DNA from: Halieaceae bacterium UBA5085
Lineage (GTDB): Bacteria; Pseudomonadota; Gammaproteobacteria; Pseudomonadales; Halieaceae
Assembly (NCBI GenBank): GCA_002414665.1
Contig: DIAF01000015.1
Coordinates: 62,001-126,000 of the forward strand
Direction of reading: 5' to 3'
DNA: 64,000 nt
The notes beneath the pieces were generated by a model. That model was given only the letters and a program-made list of their open reading frames with translations. It did no database searches and had not been told where the DNA came from. Position 1 is the first letter of the stretch. Every line of letters starts with the position of its first letter. Positions 1 to 10,500 of the stretch are shown piece by piece. The translations under genes and the position numbers were made by a program.

Positions 1-2300
1 TGCTGACGACCCTGCAGCGCGACATGTTCCGGTTCGTCGACGGCCGTGAAGCACCGACGCCGGTGTCTGATGATTCCATTACCATCGCCTCGGCGCACAG
101 TGCGCTGCGCGAAGTGCAGGGACTGCATGACTGGCTGTTGCACCGCTTCAATGCTGATCCCGCCCTGAAACCGCGCGATGTGGTGGTGCTCTGTCCCAGC
201 GTGGAGGACTATGCCCCCTTTGTGGAAGCGGTATTTGCCGGCCGCTACGAGGGTCTCGGCGACGATGTGCCGCCGCTGCCCTGCTCCATTGCCGACCGCA
301 ATCCCGGCGACGCGGACCCCACTATTGCCGCCTTCCTGTCGTTGCTGGCGCTGCCGGATGCGCGTTTGCAGGTCGGCCAGGTACTGGGCTGGCTGCAGGT
401 ACCCGCCATCCAGCAGCGCGCTGGTATCACGCCTGTGGAACTGGTGCGTATCGGTCACTGGCTGCAGGCCGCCGCCGTGCACTGGGGCCTGGATGGTGAG
501 CACCGCCAGGAATGGGTGCCGGGTGAAAGCGGCGACGATTTCACCTGGGCCCAGGGTCTGGAACGCCTGCTGCTGGGGTTTGCCTGGGGTGACGAAGAGA
601 CGGTGGTGGGCGGCCGTTTACTGTTGCCACACGTTGAGGGCGCTGATGCCCTTTTGCTGGGACGCCTGTGCGAGTTCATCGATGCGTTGCAGGCGCTGCG
701 CCGGGATCTCCGCGAGCAGCGCGGCGTTGCCGACTGGCAGCAGTTCCTGCACGACAGACTGCGCCTGGCCTTCTTTGCCGAGGGTGGCCCGCTGGACGCG
801 GCGCACGAGGATCTGGTCGCTGTCATCCGGGAACTGGGCGAGCACATGAAAGCGGCGGGTTTTACCGGCGAGCTGCCGCTGGTGGTGGTACGGGAGGTGT
901 TGCAGCGCAGTCTGCAAAGCCCCACGCGCACGGGACGGCAGTTCCTCACCGGGCAAGTGACAGTCTGCTCCATGGTGCCCATGCGCTCGATTCCCTTCAA
1001 ACTGGTGGCGGTGCTGGGGCTCAATGATGGTGAGTTTCCGCGCCAGCGCCCGCCGCTGGGTTTCGACCTGATGGCGCAGGATCGGCCACGACCCGGTGAT
1101 CGCTCCCGCCGCGGCGATGATCGCTACCTGTTCCTGGAGGCACTGGTTTCCGCGCGGGACGCTGTGTATCTGAGCTACCAGGGCCACGATGTGCGCAATA
1201 ACAGCGAGCGCCAGCCCTCTCTGGTGCTTGCAGAACTCACCCGCTATCTGGAGCGGGCCTCGAATTGGCGCCGCAGCGATCTCAGGACGCTGCCACTGCA
1301 GCCCTTCAGTGCAGACAATTACCGGGGCTCCCTGCGTACCTTTGATCCCCACTGGCGGCGTCTCGCCGCGCCGCTCGCTGCTCCCCTGCGGGTGGTGAGC
1401 CTGCCAGCGCCGGAACAACTCCCTGAAACCTTGCCGCTCACCGCGCTGGTGCGGGCGCTAGAACACCCGGCACGACACTTTGCCGAGCAACGGTTGGGCC
1501 TGGCCCCGGAACGCACGGTCGCGGCGCTGCTCAGCGATAGCGAGCCTTTCGTCACCACGCACCTGGATCGCTACCGTGTGCAACAGGATATGGTGGGACA
1601 CCTGTGGGCGGGTGACCACGCTGGACTGGAAGAGGCGGTCAGGCGTGAACTGCTCTCCGGCCGTTTGCCTGCCCACCCGGTGACCCGGCTGCAGATTGCG
1701 CAGTGGCAGGAGCAGGCGAGCGGTTTTGCGCAGCACTTGCAGGCCCGTTCTGCGCCGCCAGGGAGCGAGGAGGTGGTACTGGCGCTGCAGGGCCTGCAGC
1801 TGACCGCCACGCTGCCGCGAGGTGCCGAGGGCGACCTGGTGTTTGCGCGTCTGGCCAATCCCAAGGCCAGAGACTACCTGACACTCTGGTTGCATCATTT
1901 AGTGGCCAATTGCCTCGCCCCCAGCGACACGCTGGGTTTTTATCGTGGCGAGGACAACGGTGTGCTGGAACTGCACGCTGCGCCCCTTGCAGCGGAGCAG
2001 GCCCGCCAGCTGTTAACGGACTGGTGTCAGCTGTGGCAGGACAGCCTGCTGACTCCGCTGCCGTTGCACGGCAGCCTGGGTATGGTGGCCCCGGAGGAGG
2101 GCTTCGTGGAGACCCATTTTCCCGCGCTGTGGGCGGACAGCTATCAGCACAGGGGGTTGGGCGCGGACCCGTGGCTGGCCTGGTTCTGGCCGGAGCCCCC
2201 GGACGCGCGGTCACTGCAGGCGCAATTGCTGCCGCTCTACGGGCCGATGCTGCAGCACCTTGAACCAACGCAAATTGCGCTGGAGGCAAGCGATGGTTGA
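1..2300 (+). CDS. recC: RecBCD enzyme subunit RecC (exodeoxyribonuclease V gamma chain), 5' truncated
   Basis: The reading frame is open from base 3, so the gene starts upstream of the window; about 766 C-terminal residues of a roughly 1100-residue protein are visible. RecC is the inactive helicase-like subunit of RecBCD that scans for Chi sites and holds RecB and RecD together during double-strand break repair. The visible part carries the UvrD-like segment with the stretch LVAVLGLNDGEFPRQ, typical of RecC, and the C-terminal RecB-like fold without nuclease residues. The stop overlaps the start of recB by 8 bases, so the two are translationally coupled. Assignment rests on family resemblance and on the recB and recD genes directly behind it. 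Confidence 0.95.
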   Translation, partial: LTTLQRDMFRFVDGREAPTPVSDDSITIASAHSALREVQGLHDWLLHRFNADPALKPRDVVVLCPSVEDYAPFVEAVFAGRYEGLGDDVPPLPCSIADRNPGDADPTIAAFLSLLALPDARLQVGQVLGWLQVPAIQQRAGITPVELVRIGHWLQAAAVHWGLDGEHRQEWVPGESGDDFTWAQGLERLLLGFAWGDEETVVGGRLLLPHVEGADALLLGRLCEFIDALQALRRDLREQRGVADWQQFLHDRLRLAFFAEGGPLDAAHEDLVAVIRELGEHMKAAGFTGELPLVVVREVLQRSLQSPTRTGRQFLTGQVTVCSMVPMRSIPFKLVAVLGLNDGEFPRQRPPLGFDLMAQDRPRPGDRSRRGDDRYLFLEALVSARDAVYLSYQGHDVRNNSERQPSLVLAELTRYLERASNWRRSDLRTLPLQPFSADNYRGSLRTFDPHWRRLAAPLAAPLRVVSLPAPEQLPETLPLTALVRALEHPARHFAEQRLGLAPERTVAALLSDSEPFVTTHLDRYRVQQDMVGHLWAGDHAGLEEAVRRELLSGRLPAHPVTRLQIAQWQEQASGFAQHLQARSAPPGSEEVVLALQGLQLTATLPRGAEGDLVFARLANPKARDYLTLWLHHLVANCLAPSDTLGFYRGEDNGVLELHAAPLAAEQARQLLTDWCQLWQDSLLTPLPLHGSLGMVAPEEGFVETHFPALWADSYQHRGLGADPWLAWFWPEPPDARSLQAQLLPLYGPMLQHLEPTQIALEASDG

Positions 2301-5300
2301 ATCCCTGCGGGCGGAGACCCTGCCGCTGCAGGGACGCCAGCTGATCGAAGCCAGCGCCGGCACCGGCAAGACCTTCAACATCGCCCGTCTCTACCTGCGC
2401 CTGCTGCTGGAGCGGGAGCTGCCGGTGCAACAGATTCTGGTCATGACCTTTACGCGTGCCGCTACGGCGGAGCTCAAGGGACGTCTCGCCGGGGCAATCA
2501 ACACGGCTCTAACGCGCTGGGGCACGGACGCCGAAGACCCTTTCTTCGCCCACCTCTACGCCCGGCAACCGGCGCCGCGCGCGCGTGCCCTGCTGCGCCG
2601 GGCGCTACTGGATATGGATGAAGCCGCGGTATTTACGATTCACGGGTTCTGCAAGCGTGCGCTGACCCAGCAGGCGTTCCGCAGCGGCATCAGTTTTCAT
2701 GCCGATATGGAAGCGGAGACGCGTGCGCTTGTTCTGGAGGCGCTGCAGGACTGGTACCGGCAACAGAGCCAGCAACCCGGCTTTGCCGCGCTGTATGCGC
2801 TGTGGGATGGCCCAGACGCCTTTTTTTCCAGTTGGGGTCGGGTGATTGCCGGCACGGAACCGGTGCAGGCGCCGGAAATGCCCGACCTGCGGGCTGACTG
2901 GGGCGCGCTGCGCGCAGCCTGGGCTGAGGAGTCTGTGGCGTTTCAGGCGCTCGATGTGGCCAAAAGGCGCTCGCCGCGCATGCAAGCCGAAGCCGCGTCG
3001 GTGCTGCACGCGCTCGCCGAGGCACTGGGCGCCGACTGGCATCCGGCAAAGGCGCCGCAACTGGCGTCATTGTTGTCGGCCAAAATCTACGTCAATACAG
3101 CGGCCAAGCAGGCCCGTATGCCGGTGTTGTACGCGTTGATGCAGCGGCTCCCGGCTGCGGCGCGCGCCTATCGGGCCAGCGTGGCACAGGCGGGTATCAA
3201 GTTTGCCCGTGAACACCTCTCTGCGGCCAAGGACCAGCTCGACCAGCTGGATTTCAGTGATCTGGTTTCACGTCTGCGACAGCGCCTGCATGACAGTGAG
3301 CAGGGTCCGGCGCTGGCCGCTGCGTTGCTGCAACACTATCCGGTGGCGCTGGTGGACGAATTTCAGGATACGGATCCGGAGCAGTACGAAGTGCTCAGCG
3401 CCATTTACGGTGCTGCGGCGCCATCACCACGGCTGCTGTGCATGATCGGTGACCCCAAGCAGGCCATTTACGGATTTCGCGGCGGTGATGTGTTCGCCTA
3501 CCTGCAGGCTCGGGATGATGCCGACACGCAGTGGGTGATGGACACCAACTACCGCTCCACCGAGAGCGTGATCCGCGGTTACAACCGGCTTTTTTATGGT
3601 GCCGACCTGTCCGCCGGCGCAGGCAGCGATGTCTTTGGCTTCGGCATTGACTACCACCCGGTGCGGGCGGGGCGCACCGATCTTGCGGGTCTTGAAGATC
3701 CGGCCGCGCGGGGTGGTTTCCAGTGGTGTCTGTTGCCCCATGACCCGACACTGCCCGGTGCGGACAAACGCGGCACGGGTTACACCCGGGCCGGTCAGCA
3801 GCATCTGGCGCGCTGGGCTGCAGAAGAGATTGCACGCCTGCTGCGCGAGGCCCGCCTGGAGGGTGCGGCCCTGTCTGCGGCGGACATCGCCATCCTGGTG
3901 CGCGACCGTTTCGAGGCCGCCGAGATGCAGCGAGCGCTGCGCGAGCTGGGGTTGGATGCGGTTTACCTGAGCGCCTCGGACAATGTCTTCAACAGCGACG
4001 AGGCGGCCAGCCTGCAGCAGGCATTGCTCGGTATTCTGCACATGGAAGATGATCGACTGCTGGTGGCGGCGCTGGCCACGCCGTGGCTGGGCTACGATAC
4101 CCCGGCCCTGTATGCGCTGCGCCAGGACGAGCACCGCTGGGCCGCGGCCTGCGCCGACGTCGCAGCGCTGCGTCAGCAGTGGTTTGCCCAGGGCTTCATG
4201 AAAATGACGCTGGGCCTTTACCAGCGACACCTGCGGCCGCTGCCTGGCAGCCACGAGCGAACACTTACCAACAGCCTGCACCTGCTGGAGCTGCTGCAGT
4301 CGGCCAGCCAGCGCCATCGTCAGCCTGAGGCCCTGCTGCACTGGTTCGCCAACGCCCGCCAGGAAGCCGAGGACAGCGCCGGTACGGAAATCCAGCAGCT
4401 ACGCCTGGAGAGTGACGGCAGGTTGATCCGCCTGGTAACGCTGCACGGTGCCAAGGGCCTGGAGTACCCCGTGGTGTTCCTGCCGTTTGTCAGTTACGGT
4501 CGCGACCAGGCCCGCCAGCGGCCCGGCATTGTGCGCTACCACCGGCGTGATGACTTCAGCGCCCGGCACGCCCTCGAACCCACCGATGAGGAGCTGGACT
4601 ATTTTCGCGAGGAGCAGGCCGCGGAGGACGTGCGCCTGCTGTATGTGGGGGCGACACGCGCCGCGCGCCGTGTCTACTTGATGGCGGCGGCGTTTACCAG
4701 CCTGCAGGGCTCGCCGCTGGCGCGTTGCCTGAAGGTGGCCAGCTGGGACGCTCTGCAGCAGCAGGTGCGGGCCATGGCCGACGCTGGCGACTGCGCCGTG
4801 CTGGAGCTGGAAGGGCAGGATGCGGCGCCTGCGCCTGCCACCACTACAGCAGCAGACATCGCGCTGGCGCCGGCTGTGTTCACCGGGCGCATTGAGCGCG
4901 ACTGGTGGCTGTCATCCTTTTCTGCACTGACCCGCAACGTGCGCCACGGCGGCCTGTCGACGCCAGACAGGGACAGCGAGGTCGCCGTGCTCGCCGAGCC
5001 TGGCTCCGACTCGCCCGGGGAACTGCGTTTCTCGCTGCGTCGTGGCGCAGAGGCCGGCAACCTGCTGCACGATCTGCTGGAGAACCTGGACTTCCAGCGC
5101 CCGGACCTTGAGCGCGCGCTGGACCAGGCAGAGCGTCGTTATCCCAATCTGCTGCTGGATCAACCCGGCTGGCGCACTGCGTTGGCGGCATGGGTTGCGC
5201 AGCAGCTCGCGGCGCCCTTGCCCAGCGGTGCGCGCCTGGCAGACCTGCCTCCACAACAGACCCTGCGCGAGGTGGAATTCTATTTTCCCATGCAGGGTGC

Positions 5301-5745
5301 CGCTGATCCGGAGGCACTCGGGCATCTGCTTGTTCGCCATCGGCGAGGTGCCGAGGCACCGCTGCCGGCCCCGGTGCGGCTGAAGGGCATGATGCATGGC
5401 TATATCGACCTGGTGTACCTGTGGCAAGGGCGCTACTACGTGGTGGATTACAAGTCGACATACCTCGGCAATCGTCTGGGCGACTACCATGCTGATGCAC
5501 TCGCGGCCGATGTGCAGCAAAACGTCTACGACTTGCAGTATCTCCTCTATACGCTGGCACTGCACCGCTACCTGCGTACGCGGCTCGCGGACTATGATCC
5601 CGCTCTGCATCTGGGGGGTGTGCACTACCTCTACCTGCGCGGCCTGCACCCCCTTGGGGGTACAGGGGTTTACCACCGAGAAGTGGATATCGAAGGCCTC
5701 AATGCACTGGATAGCTTCTTCCGCACGCAGGAGGCTGGCGGATGA
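2293..5745 (+). CDS. recB: RecBCD enzyme subunit RecB (helicase-nuclease)
   Basis: 1150 residues, close to the usual RecB length. RecB is the 3'-5' helicase and the only nuclease of RecBCD and loads RecA after Chi. Walker A (SAGTGKT) lies at residues 21-27, the UvrD-type motif with VDEFQDTDPEQYEVL near 355, and the C-terminal nuclease motif DYK at D1052-K1054. The frame is open further up to a TTG at 2260, but the ATG at 2293 is preferred: GGAGG ends 6 bases before it, and the P-loop then falls where RecB proteins carry it. The start lies inside the last codons of recC, and the stop overlaps recD by 4 bases (ATGA). All key residues are present, so the enzyme should be active. Confidence 0.97.
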   Translation: MVESLRAETLPLQGRQLIEASAGTGKTFNIARLYLRLLLERELPVQQILVMTFTRAATAELKGRLAGAINTALTRWGTDAEDPFFAHLYARQPAPRARALLRRALLDMDEAAVFTIHGFCKRALTQQAFRSGISFHADMEAETRALVLEALQDWYRQQSQQPGFAALYALWDGPDAFFSSWGRVIAGTEPVQAPEMPDLRADWGALRAAWAEESVAFQALDVAKRRSPRMQAEAASVLHALAEALGADWHPAKAPQLASLLSAKIYVNTAAKQARMPVLYALMQRLPAAARAYRASVAQAGIKFAREHLSAAKDQLDQLDFSDLVSRLRQRLHDSEQGPALAAALLQHYPVALVDEFQDTDPEQYEVLSAIYGAAAPSPRLLCMIGDPKQAIYGFRGGDVFAYLQARDDADTQWVMDTNYRSTESVIRGYNRLFYGADLSAGAGSDVFGFGIDYHPVRAGRTDLAGLEDPAARGGFQWCLLPHDPTLPGADKRGTGYTRAGQQHLARWAAEEIARLLREARLEGAALSAADIAILVRDRFEAAEMQRALRELGLDAVYLSASDNVFNSDEAASLQQALLGILHMEDDRLLVAALATPWLGYDTPALYALRQDEHRWAAACADVAALRQQWFAQGFMKMTLGLYQRHLRPLPGSHERTLTNSLHLLELLQSASQRHRQPEALLHWFANARQEAEDSAGTEIQQLRLESDGRLIRLVTLHGAKGLEYPVVFLPFVSYGRDQARQRPGIVRYHRRDDFSARHALEPTDEELDYFREEQAAEDVRLLYVGATRAARRVYLMAAAFTSLQGSPLARCLKVASWDALQQQVRAMADAGDCAVLELEGQDAAPAPATTTAADIALAPAVFTGRIERDWWLSSFSALTRNVRHGGLSTPDRDSEVAVLAEPGSDSPGELRFSLRRGAEAGNLLHDLLENLDFQRPDLERALDQAERRYPNLLLDQPGWRTALAAWVAQQLAAPLPSGARLADLPPQQTLREVEFYFPMQGAADPEALGHLLVRHRRGAEAPLPAPVRLKGMMHGYIDLVYLWQGRYYVVDYKSTYLGNRLGDYHADALAADVQQNVYDLQYLLYTLALHRYLRTRLADYDPALHLGGVHYLYLRGLHPLGGTGVYHREVDIEGLNALDSFFRTQEAGG

Positions 5746-7511
5746 CGCTGTCGACCGAGGCCCCGGCGCTGGACCGTGCCCTGGCACGGGCGCTGTGCCG
5801 GTGGTACCGCTGCGAAGACGACTGGTTTCGCTTGACGGTCATGGCTGTCAGCCAGGCGCTGCAGGAGGGGCACAGCTGCCTGTATCTGCCTGACTGGGCT
5901 GAGCGCGGTGTCGCGGGCGCGTTGGGAGCCACAGCCTTGCCCGCGCTGGATGACTGGCAGTGCAGGCTGTCGGCCTTGCCGCTGGATGCGGCCAGCGCGA
6001 CGCCGCTGGTGCTCGATGGCCCGCGGCTCTACCTGCGGCGCTATTGGCAGTTCGAGCAGCGGCTGGCGGGGGCACTGCGCCCGCGCCTGGCGTCCGCCCC
6101 GGTGGCCGATCTTGCGCAGGCACGGGAGGTGCTGGACAGGCTGTTCCCCGCCCGCGCCCTGGGTGAGCCGCCCGACTGGCAGAAAGTGGCGGCGGCGAAT
6201 GCCCTGCTGCAGTCATTTACCGTGGTGGCCGGCGGCCCCGGTACGGGCAAGACCTACACCGTTACCCGTCTGCTGGCCTGCCTGATTGCCTGTCTGGCAC
6301 CCGGACGTACTGCGCCGCTGGCCATTGGCATGGCTGCGCCCACCGGCAAGGCCGCCCAGCGGCTGGCCGAGTCGATAGCGGCGGCCCGGTCGGACCTCCA
6401 GGGGCTGTTGCCGACAGCGGTGCTCGACGCCATACCGGATACCGGTATCACGCTGCACCGCCTGCTCGGAGTTGTGTCACATGGCCCCGGTTTCCGGCAC
6501 TGCGCCGCCAATCCGCTGCGGCTGGATATTCTGGTGGTGGACGAAGCCTCCATGGTCGATCTGCCTCTGATGGCGCGCCTCTTTGAGGCGCTTCCGGCGA
6601 ACTGCCGTGTGATCCTCCTGGGTGATCCCGACCAGTTGCCCTCGGTGGCCGCCGGGTCTGTGCTGGCGGACCTCGCCGCCGGCGCTGCCAACGGCTACAG
6701 CCCCGAGCGACAGGCCCGGCTTGCCGCGCTGGGGGTGACGTTTGAGGCGGCTGAGGCGGGGTCCGGCGAGACGGATTACCTCACTGTACTGCGCCAGAGT
6801 CGACGTTTTGATAGCAGCGGCGGCATTGCCCGGCTGGCGCGGCAGGTGCTGTCAGGCGACAGTGCGGCGAGCCTGCAGACACTGAGTACCGCCGGTGACA
6901 CACTGGCCCGGCTCGACGACGCGGGGAGCGGGGCGGTGGTGACACGCTGGCTGGATCTGTACTACCAACCCATCGCGAGGGCTGAAAGCCTGGAACAGGC
7001 ATTCATGCACCTGCAGCAGTTCCGCATTCTCTGTCCTACCCGGGGTGGCGCGCGTGGCGTTGAAGCCATCAACCGCCTGGCGCTGGCGCGGATGAACCCC
7101 GCGGGGCTGGCGCACTACCGCGGCAAACCCCTCATGATCACCCGCAATCACCACGATCTTGGCCTGTACAACGGTGACGTTGGCCTGCTCTGGCCGGATG
7201 ACGAGGGACAGTTGATGGCGTGGTTTCCATCAGCCGGCGGTTTCCGTCCCATGGCGCCCGGCCGGCTCCCCGAGCACGAGGCGGTGTACGCCATGACGAT
7301 TCACAAGACCCAGGGGTCCGAGTTCCAGCGCGTGGCCCTGTTGCTGCCTGAGCAGGCCCGCGCCGGGCTCACCCGGGAGTTGCTGTACACCGCCGTCACC
7401 CGTGCGCGCGAAGCCCTGGAGGTCGTGGCGAGCGAGGCCGTGTGGCGTGCCGGCGTAGAGCAGCGGGTGCAGCGCGACTCGGGCCTGCCGGCGTTGCTGC
7501 AGGCCCGGTAA
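5742..7511 (+). CDS. recD: RecBCD enzyme subunit RecD (5'-3' helicase)
   Basis: 589 residues; superfamily 1B helicase that translocates on the 5'-ended strand in RecBCD. Walker A (GGPGTGKT) is at residues 164-171, Walker B (VVDEASMVD) near 265, and the C-terminal UvrD-like motif with YAMTIHKTQGSEF followed by LLYTAVTRAREAL is intact. The start overlaps the recB stop (ATGA), giving a compact recC-recB-recD operon. Unlike the E. coli locus there is no ptrA between recC and recB in this window. The gene ends 12 bases before the convergent large membrane protein gene, and no terminator hairpin is visible between them. Confidence 0.96.
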   Translation: MTLSTEAPALDRALARALCRWYRCEDDWFRLTVMAVSQALQEGHSCLYLPDWAERGVAGALGATALPALDDWQCRLSALPLDAASATPLVLDGPRLYLRRYWQFEQRLAGALRPRLASAPVADLAQAREVLDRLFPARALGEPPDWQKVAAANALLQSFTVVAGGPGTGKTYTVTRLLACLIACLAPGRTAPLAIGMAAPTGKAAQRLAESIAAARSDLQGLLPTAVLDAIPDTGITLHRLLGVVSHGPGFRHCAANPLRLDILVVDEASMVDLPLMARLFEALPANCRVILLGDPDQLPSVAAGSVLADLAAGAANGYSPERQARLAALGVTFEAAEAGSGETDYLTVLRQSRRFDSSGGIARLARQVLSGDSAASLQTLSTAGDTLARLDDAGSGAVVTRWLDLYYQPIARAESLEQAFMHLQQFRILCPTRGGARGVEAINRLALARMNPAGLAHYRGKPLMITRNHHDLGLYNGDVGLLWPDDEGQLMAWFPSAGGFRPMAPGRLPEHEAVYAMTIHKTQGSEFQRVALLLPEQARAGLTRELLYTAVTRAREALEVVASEAVWRAGVEQRVQRDSGLPALLQAR

Positions 7512-7523
7512 TTCGCCCGGCGG

Positions 7524-10500
7524 TCAGGGTTTCGCCACCCACACACCGTGCCTGCCATAGGCTTTCCAGCCCCAGGCCACCCAGTGCAGTAACCGGTTGG
7601 CGAGCCAGAGCGCCCAGATGAGCATCACGGCGCGATAGACCATCAGGTTGACACTGATCACGGTGGCAGTGGGGAAGCTGTCAGCGCCCGCCCGGTCCTG
7701 GAAGAAATTGTAGACGTGCGACCAGCTGTTATTGCCGGTGACCAGCATGTTCGGGCTGGACAGCAGGCCCAGGGGAATTGCCGAGACCAGGGTGGCGAGC
7801 GTGATGAACGCACCGATCCCCAGTGCCACCTGCATCAGGTTGAAGGTCAGTCGTCTCATGTCGGTGGGATCCATGCGTTGCCGAAGTGCCAGCAGGAACA
7901 GGAAGCCGGCGACCACCAGCACCCCGTAGCTGTTGACGGTGGACAGCCCGAGCCCCAGCAGCAGCCATCCCGTCAGTCCGATGGGAATGCCGGCGCTGAT
8001 GCGCCGGTTCATCCAGTGCAGCAGCAGGGCACCGAGCAGGATGACGCAGAAGACACCCCAGTACAGCATGGCGGGCCCGATAGCCGGCCCACCCAGGTAC
8101 AGGGGCCAGCGGTCCTGTGGCAGGGTGTAGGCGAGGGAAATGTTGCTGGCGCCCCCGGGTAACACCACCCGAGGCGTTTCGCTCCACCAGCCGCTGCCAC
8201 CGTCCTGCTCGAAGGTCAGGTTGATGTGCTGGTGGCCGGGCTGCAGGGCCACGGTGACGGTATTGCCCTCTGGCAGGTTCAGGTCGTTGCCGTTGCGACT
8301 CAGTGCCGTAACACGGCTGCCGGAGGGCAGCGTAAAGGCGTAGTCCTGCCCCATGCTGGCCTTGATGTTCAGGGCGAGCTGACTTTGGCGAACGGCAGCA
8401 CCTGCCTGGAAGGACAGCTTTACTGCCTCGACGGTATAGGTGGGTCCGGCGACGCCCTCCGGGCGCTCGAAATGCAGCATCAGCGATTCCCCGGGCCAGG
8501 GCTTCCACAGTGGCTGCAGACTGTCGGCACCGCCGAGCGGGCGGGTTGGTGGCAGGCCCTCATGGCTCAGTCGCCACAGTGCGGAGGGGCGCAGGCGCCA
8601 GGTCTCGACATAGTGATCCCCGCTGGCGGCCTGCAGCTGCAGCTCGCTCACCGGGTTGATGCTGGACTCCCAGCTGACCTGCTGTTGGCGATCGCTGAAC
8701 TGCAGCCGGGCCTTGCCATCAGAGAAGTTGACCGAACTGGACAGTGGGCGCTCCAGCTCCAGCAGGGGAACCTCCACAGCCACCGGTCCCGCGGTCGGCG
8801 CCAGCCGCGTAACCCGGGTCACAACGCGCCACTGCAGCCCGATGTGGAATTCGCGGTGCACGGCGAAGAAGGCCGCGATGGGGTCCGGCTTGATGCGCCT
8901 GCCGGCCTCCGCCCGGGCCGCAGACAGGGCGCGCAGGGACAGCGTGCCCGAAGGCACACGGCCATCCACCAGGCCGCTCAGCTGCCAGTCGGTGCCGCGG
9001 GTACTCAGGTTGTGGATCGCCACGGGCAGGCTCACGCTGGCAGTGTCTCCCTGCAGCGGTCCGCCAAGGCTGATGATGTGGTGGCCACGGGTCAGCCGTA
9101 CAGACAGGAACCCGTCGTGCAGGCGAGCGCTGGCATCGGCACCGTTCACCTGCAGGGTCGTTACCTGCCAGCCTTCGCGGGGGGTGGGCAACTGCAGCAG
9201 CATATCGGCGGCGGCATAGGCGCTGAAGCCGATGGTGAGAGCGTTGCGTTCGGTGGTGATGACGCCCTCATCGAGTGACACACAGTGCGGCGTGCAGGAC
9301 GGTGGCTGCAACAGGCGCTGTTCCAGCTCCTGCAGCAACGTGGCCGGCGGGAAATCCTGCGCCGCGGCAGGCTCAGGCAGGGCAGGAAGCAGCAGGCCCA
9401 GCACCATGGCCAGTGCGGCCGCACTGGCGGAACGGTCGCCGGCAGCTTGCACGCCGGCGCCCCCGTCGTCTGCCGGGGGCGAGCGCAGCTTGCGCAGCAG
9501 CGCATGTAACAGCAACCCGGCATAGGCAAGGGTGAGCAGCACACCAAACACCCGCCAGAGCCGCGTCAGCCACGGGGGACTGTAAATCACCGAGAGCCGG
9601 GCACCCTCCGGCACCGGGCTGCCGGAGCGCAGCTGCACCGTTTCCCATATCCAGTTTGGCGCGCCGGGCCCGGTTTGTACGCGGTCGGTATCCCCCAGCA
9701 GGTAGGCGTTTTGGGCGGGCGCTGCGGGCGCGTCAGCGCCGAGCACTTTCCCTGTCACAGCGGAGCGTTTGATAACGGCTTCGGCGCTTGCCTGCACCCT
9801 GTCCGCAACGGCGGTTCCTTCCCTCACGTCAAACGTGTTGGCGTAGTCATAGACCCCCACCGCGGTGCGCTCCAGGGAGGGATAGATCGCCAGGCGGAAA
9901 TTGCTGATGGAGAACGCCACCAGCGCAAGGGCCGCGGCGATGCTGGTGAGTGTGGCTGCAAGGGCGATGCTGCGCCGCATGCGGCCCCGGGCAACGGCGG
10001 CGAGGGGCAACAGCAGCAGCAGGGTTGCCAGCAGCGCAGTGGGCATCCCCGGTTCATGGTAGCCGGCAAGCAGGGCGACGCCTCCCAGGACCGCGGCCTT
10101 CACGCCCAGCAGTTTGCGTGTAGCGGCCACCATCACCAGCAACAGGAAGATGTCCCACAGGTCCCAGTCACTTAACCAGGTGCCCTGCACGGCTTCCACT
10201 CCGGACGCGTGCAGGACGCGCCAGCCGGGCGGGATGTGCAGCGTTGCATCGAAGGTGTCGGCGCGACTTTGCCAGCCCGTCGCCGAAAAGCCCGTGGGTG
10301 ATGCAATACGGGTGACCGCTTCCAGCGCGATGTCCGGGCTGCGGATCTCGACCCCCTCGGTGTCGGCGTGGCGCGTGACCAGTACCGGCAGGCCGGACAC
10401 GCTGGCGCTGCCGAGTTGTGTGTCGGTCTGGGCGTTCAGCCGCCAGTCCCTGCGCATGGCTCCGGTAACCCGCTCTACGCCGGTGAGGGCTGCGCCGTCG

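Noticed and set aside
3424..4341. Antisense ORF of 305 codons inside recB
   Set aside because: It lies opposite an intact helicase-nuclease gene with all motifs; long antisense frames are common in GC-rich genes and no family pattern or ribosome site was seen.
1..7511. RecBCD as part of a phage-defence island
   Set aside because: RecBCD is a housekeeping recombination enzyme, and the neighbours show no restriction, toxin or abortive-infection genes.
8226..9278. Forward ORF of 350 codons inside the large membrane protein gene
   Set aside because: The minus-strand frame shows a signal peptide, membrane helices and repeated motifs; this one shows biased, low-complexity composition (many Gln, Arg, Gly) and no domain.
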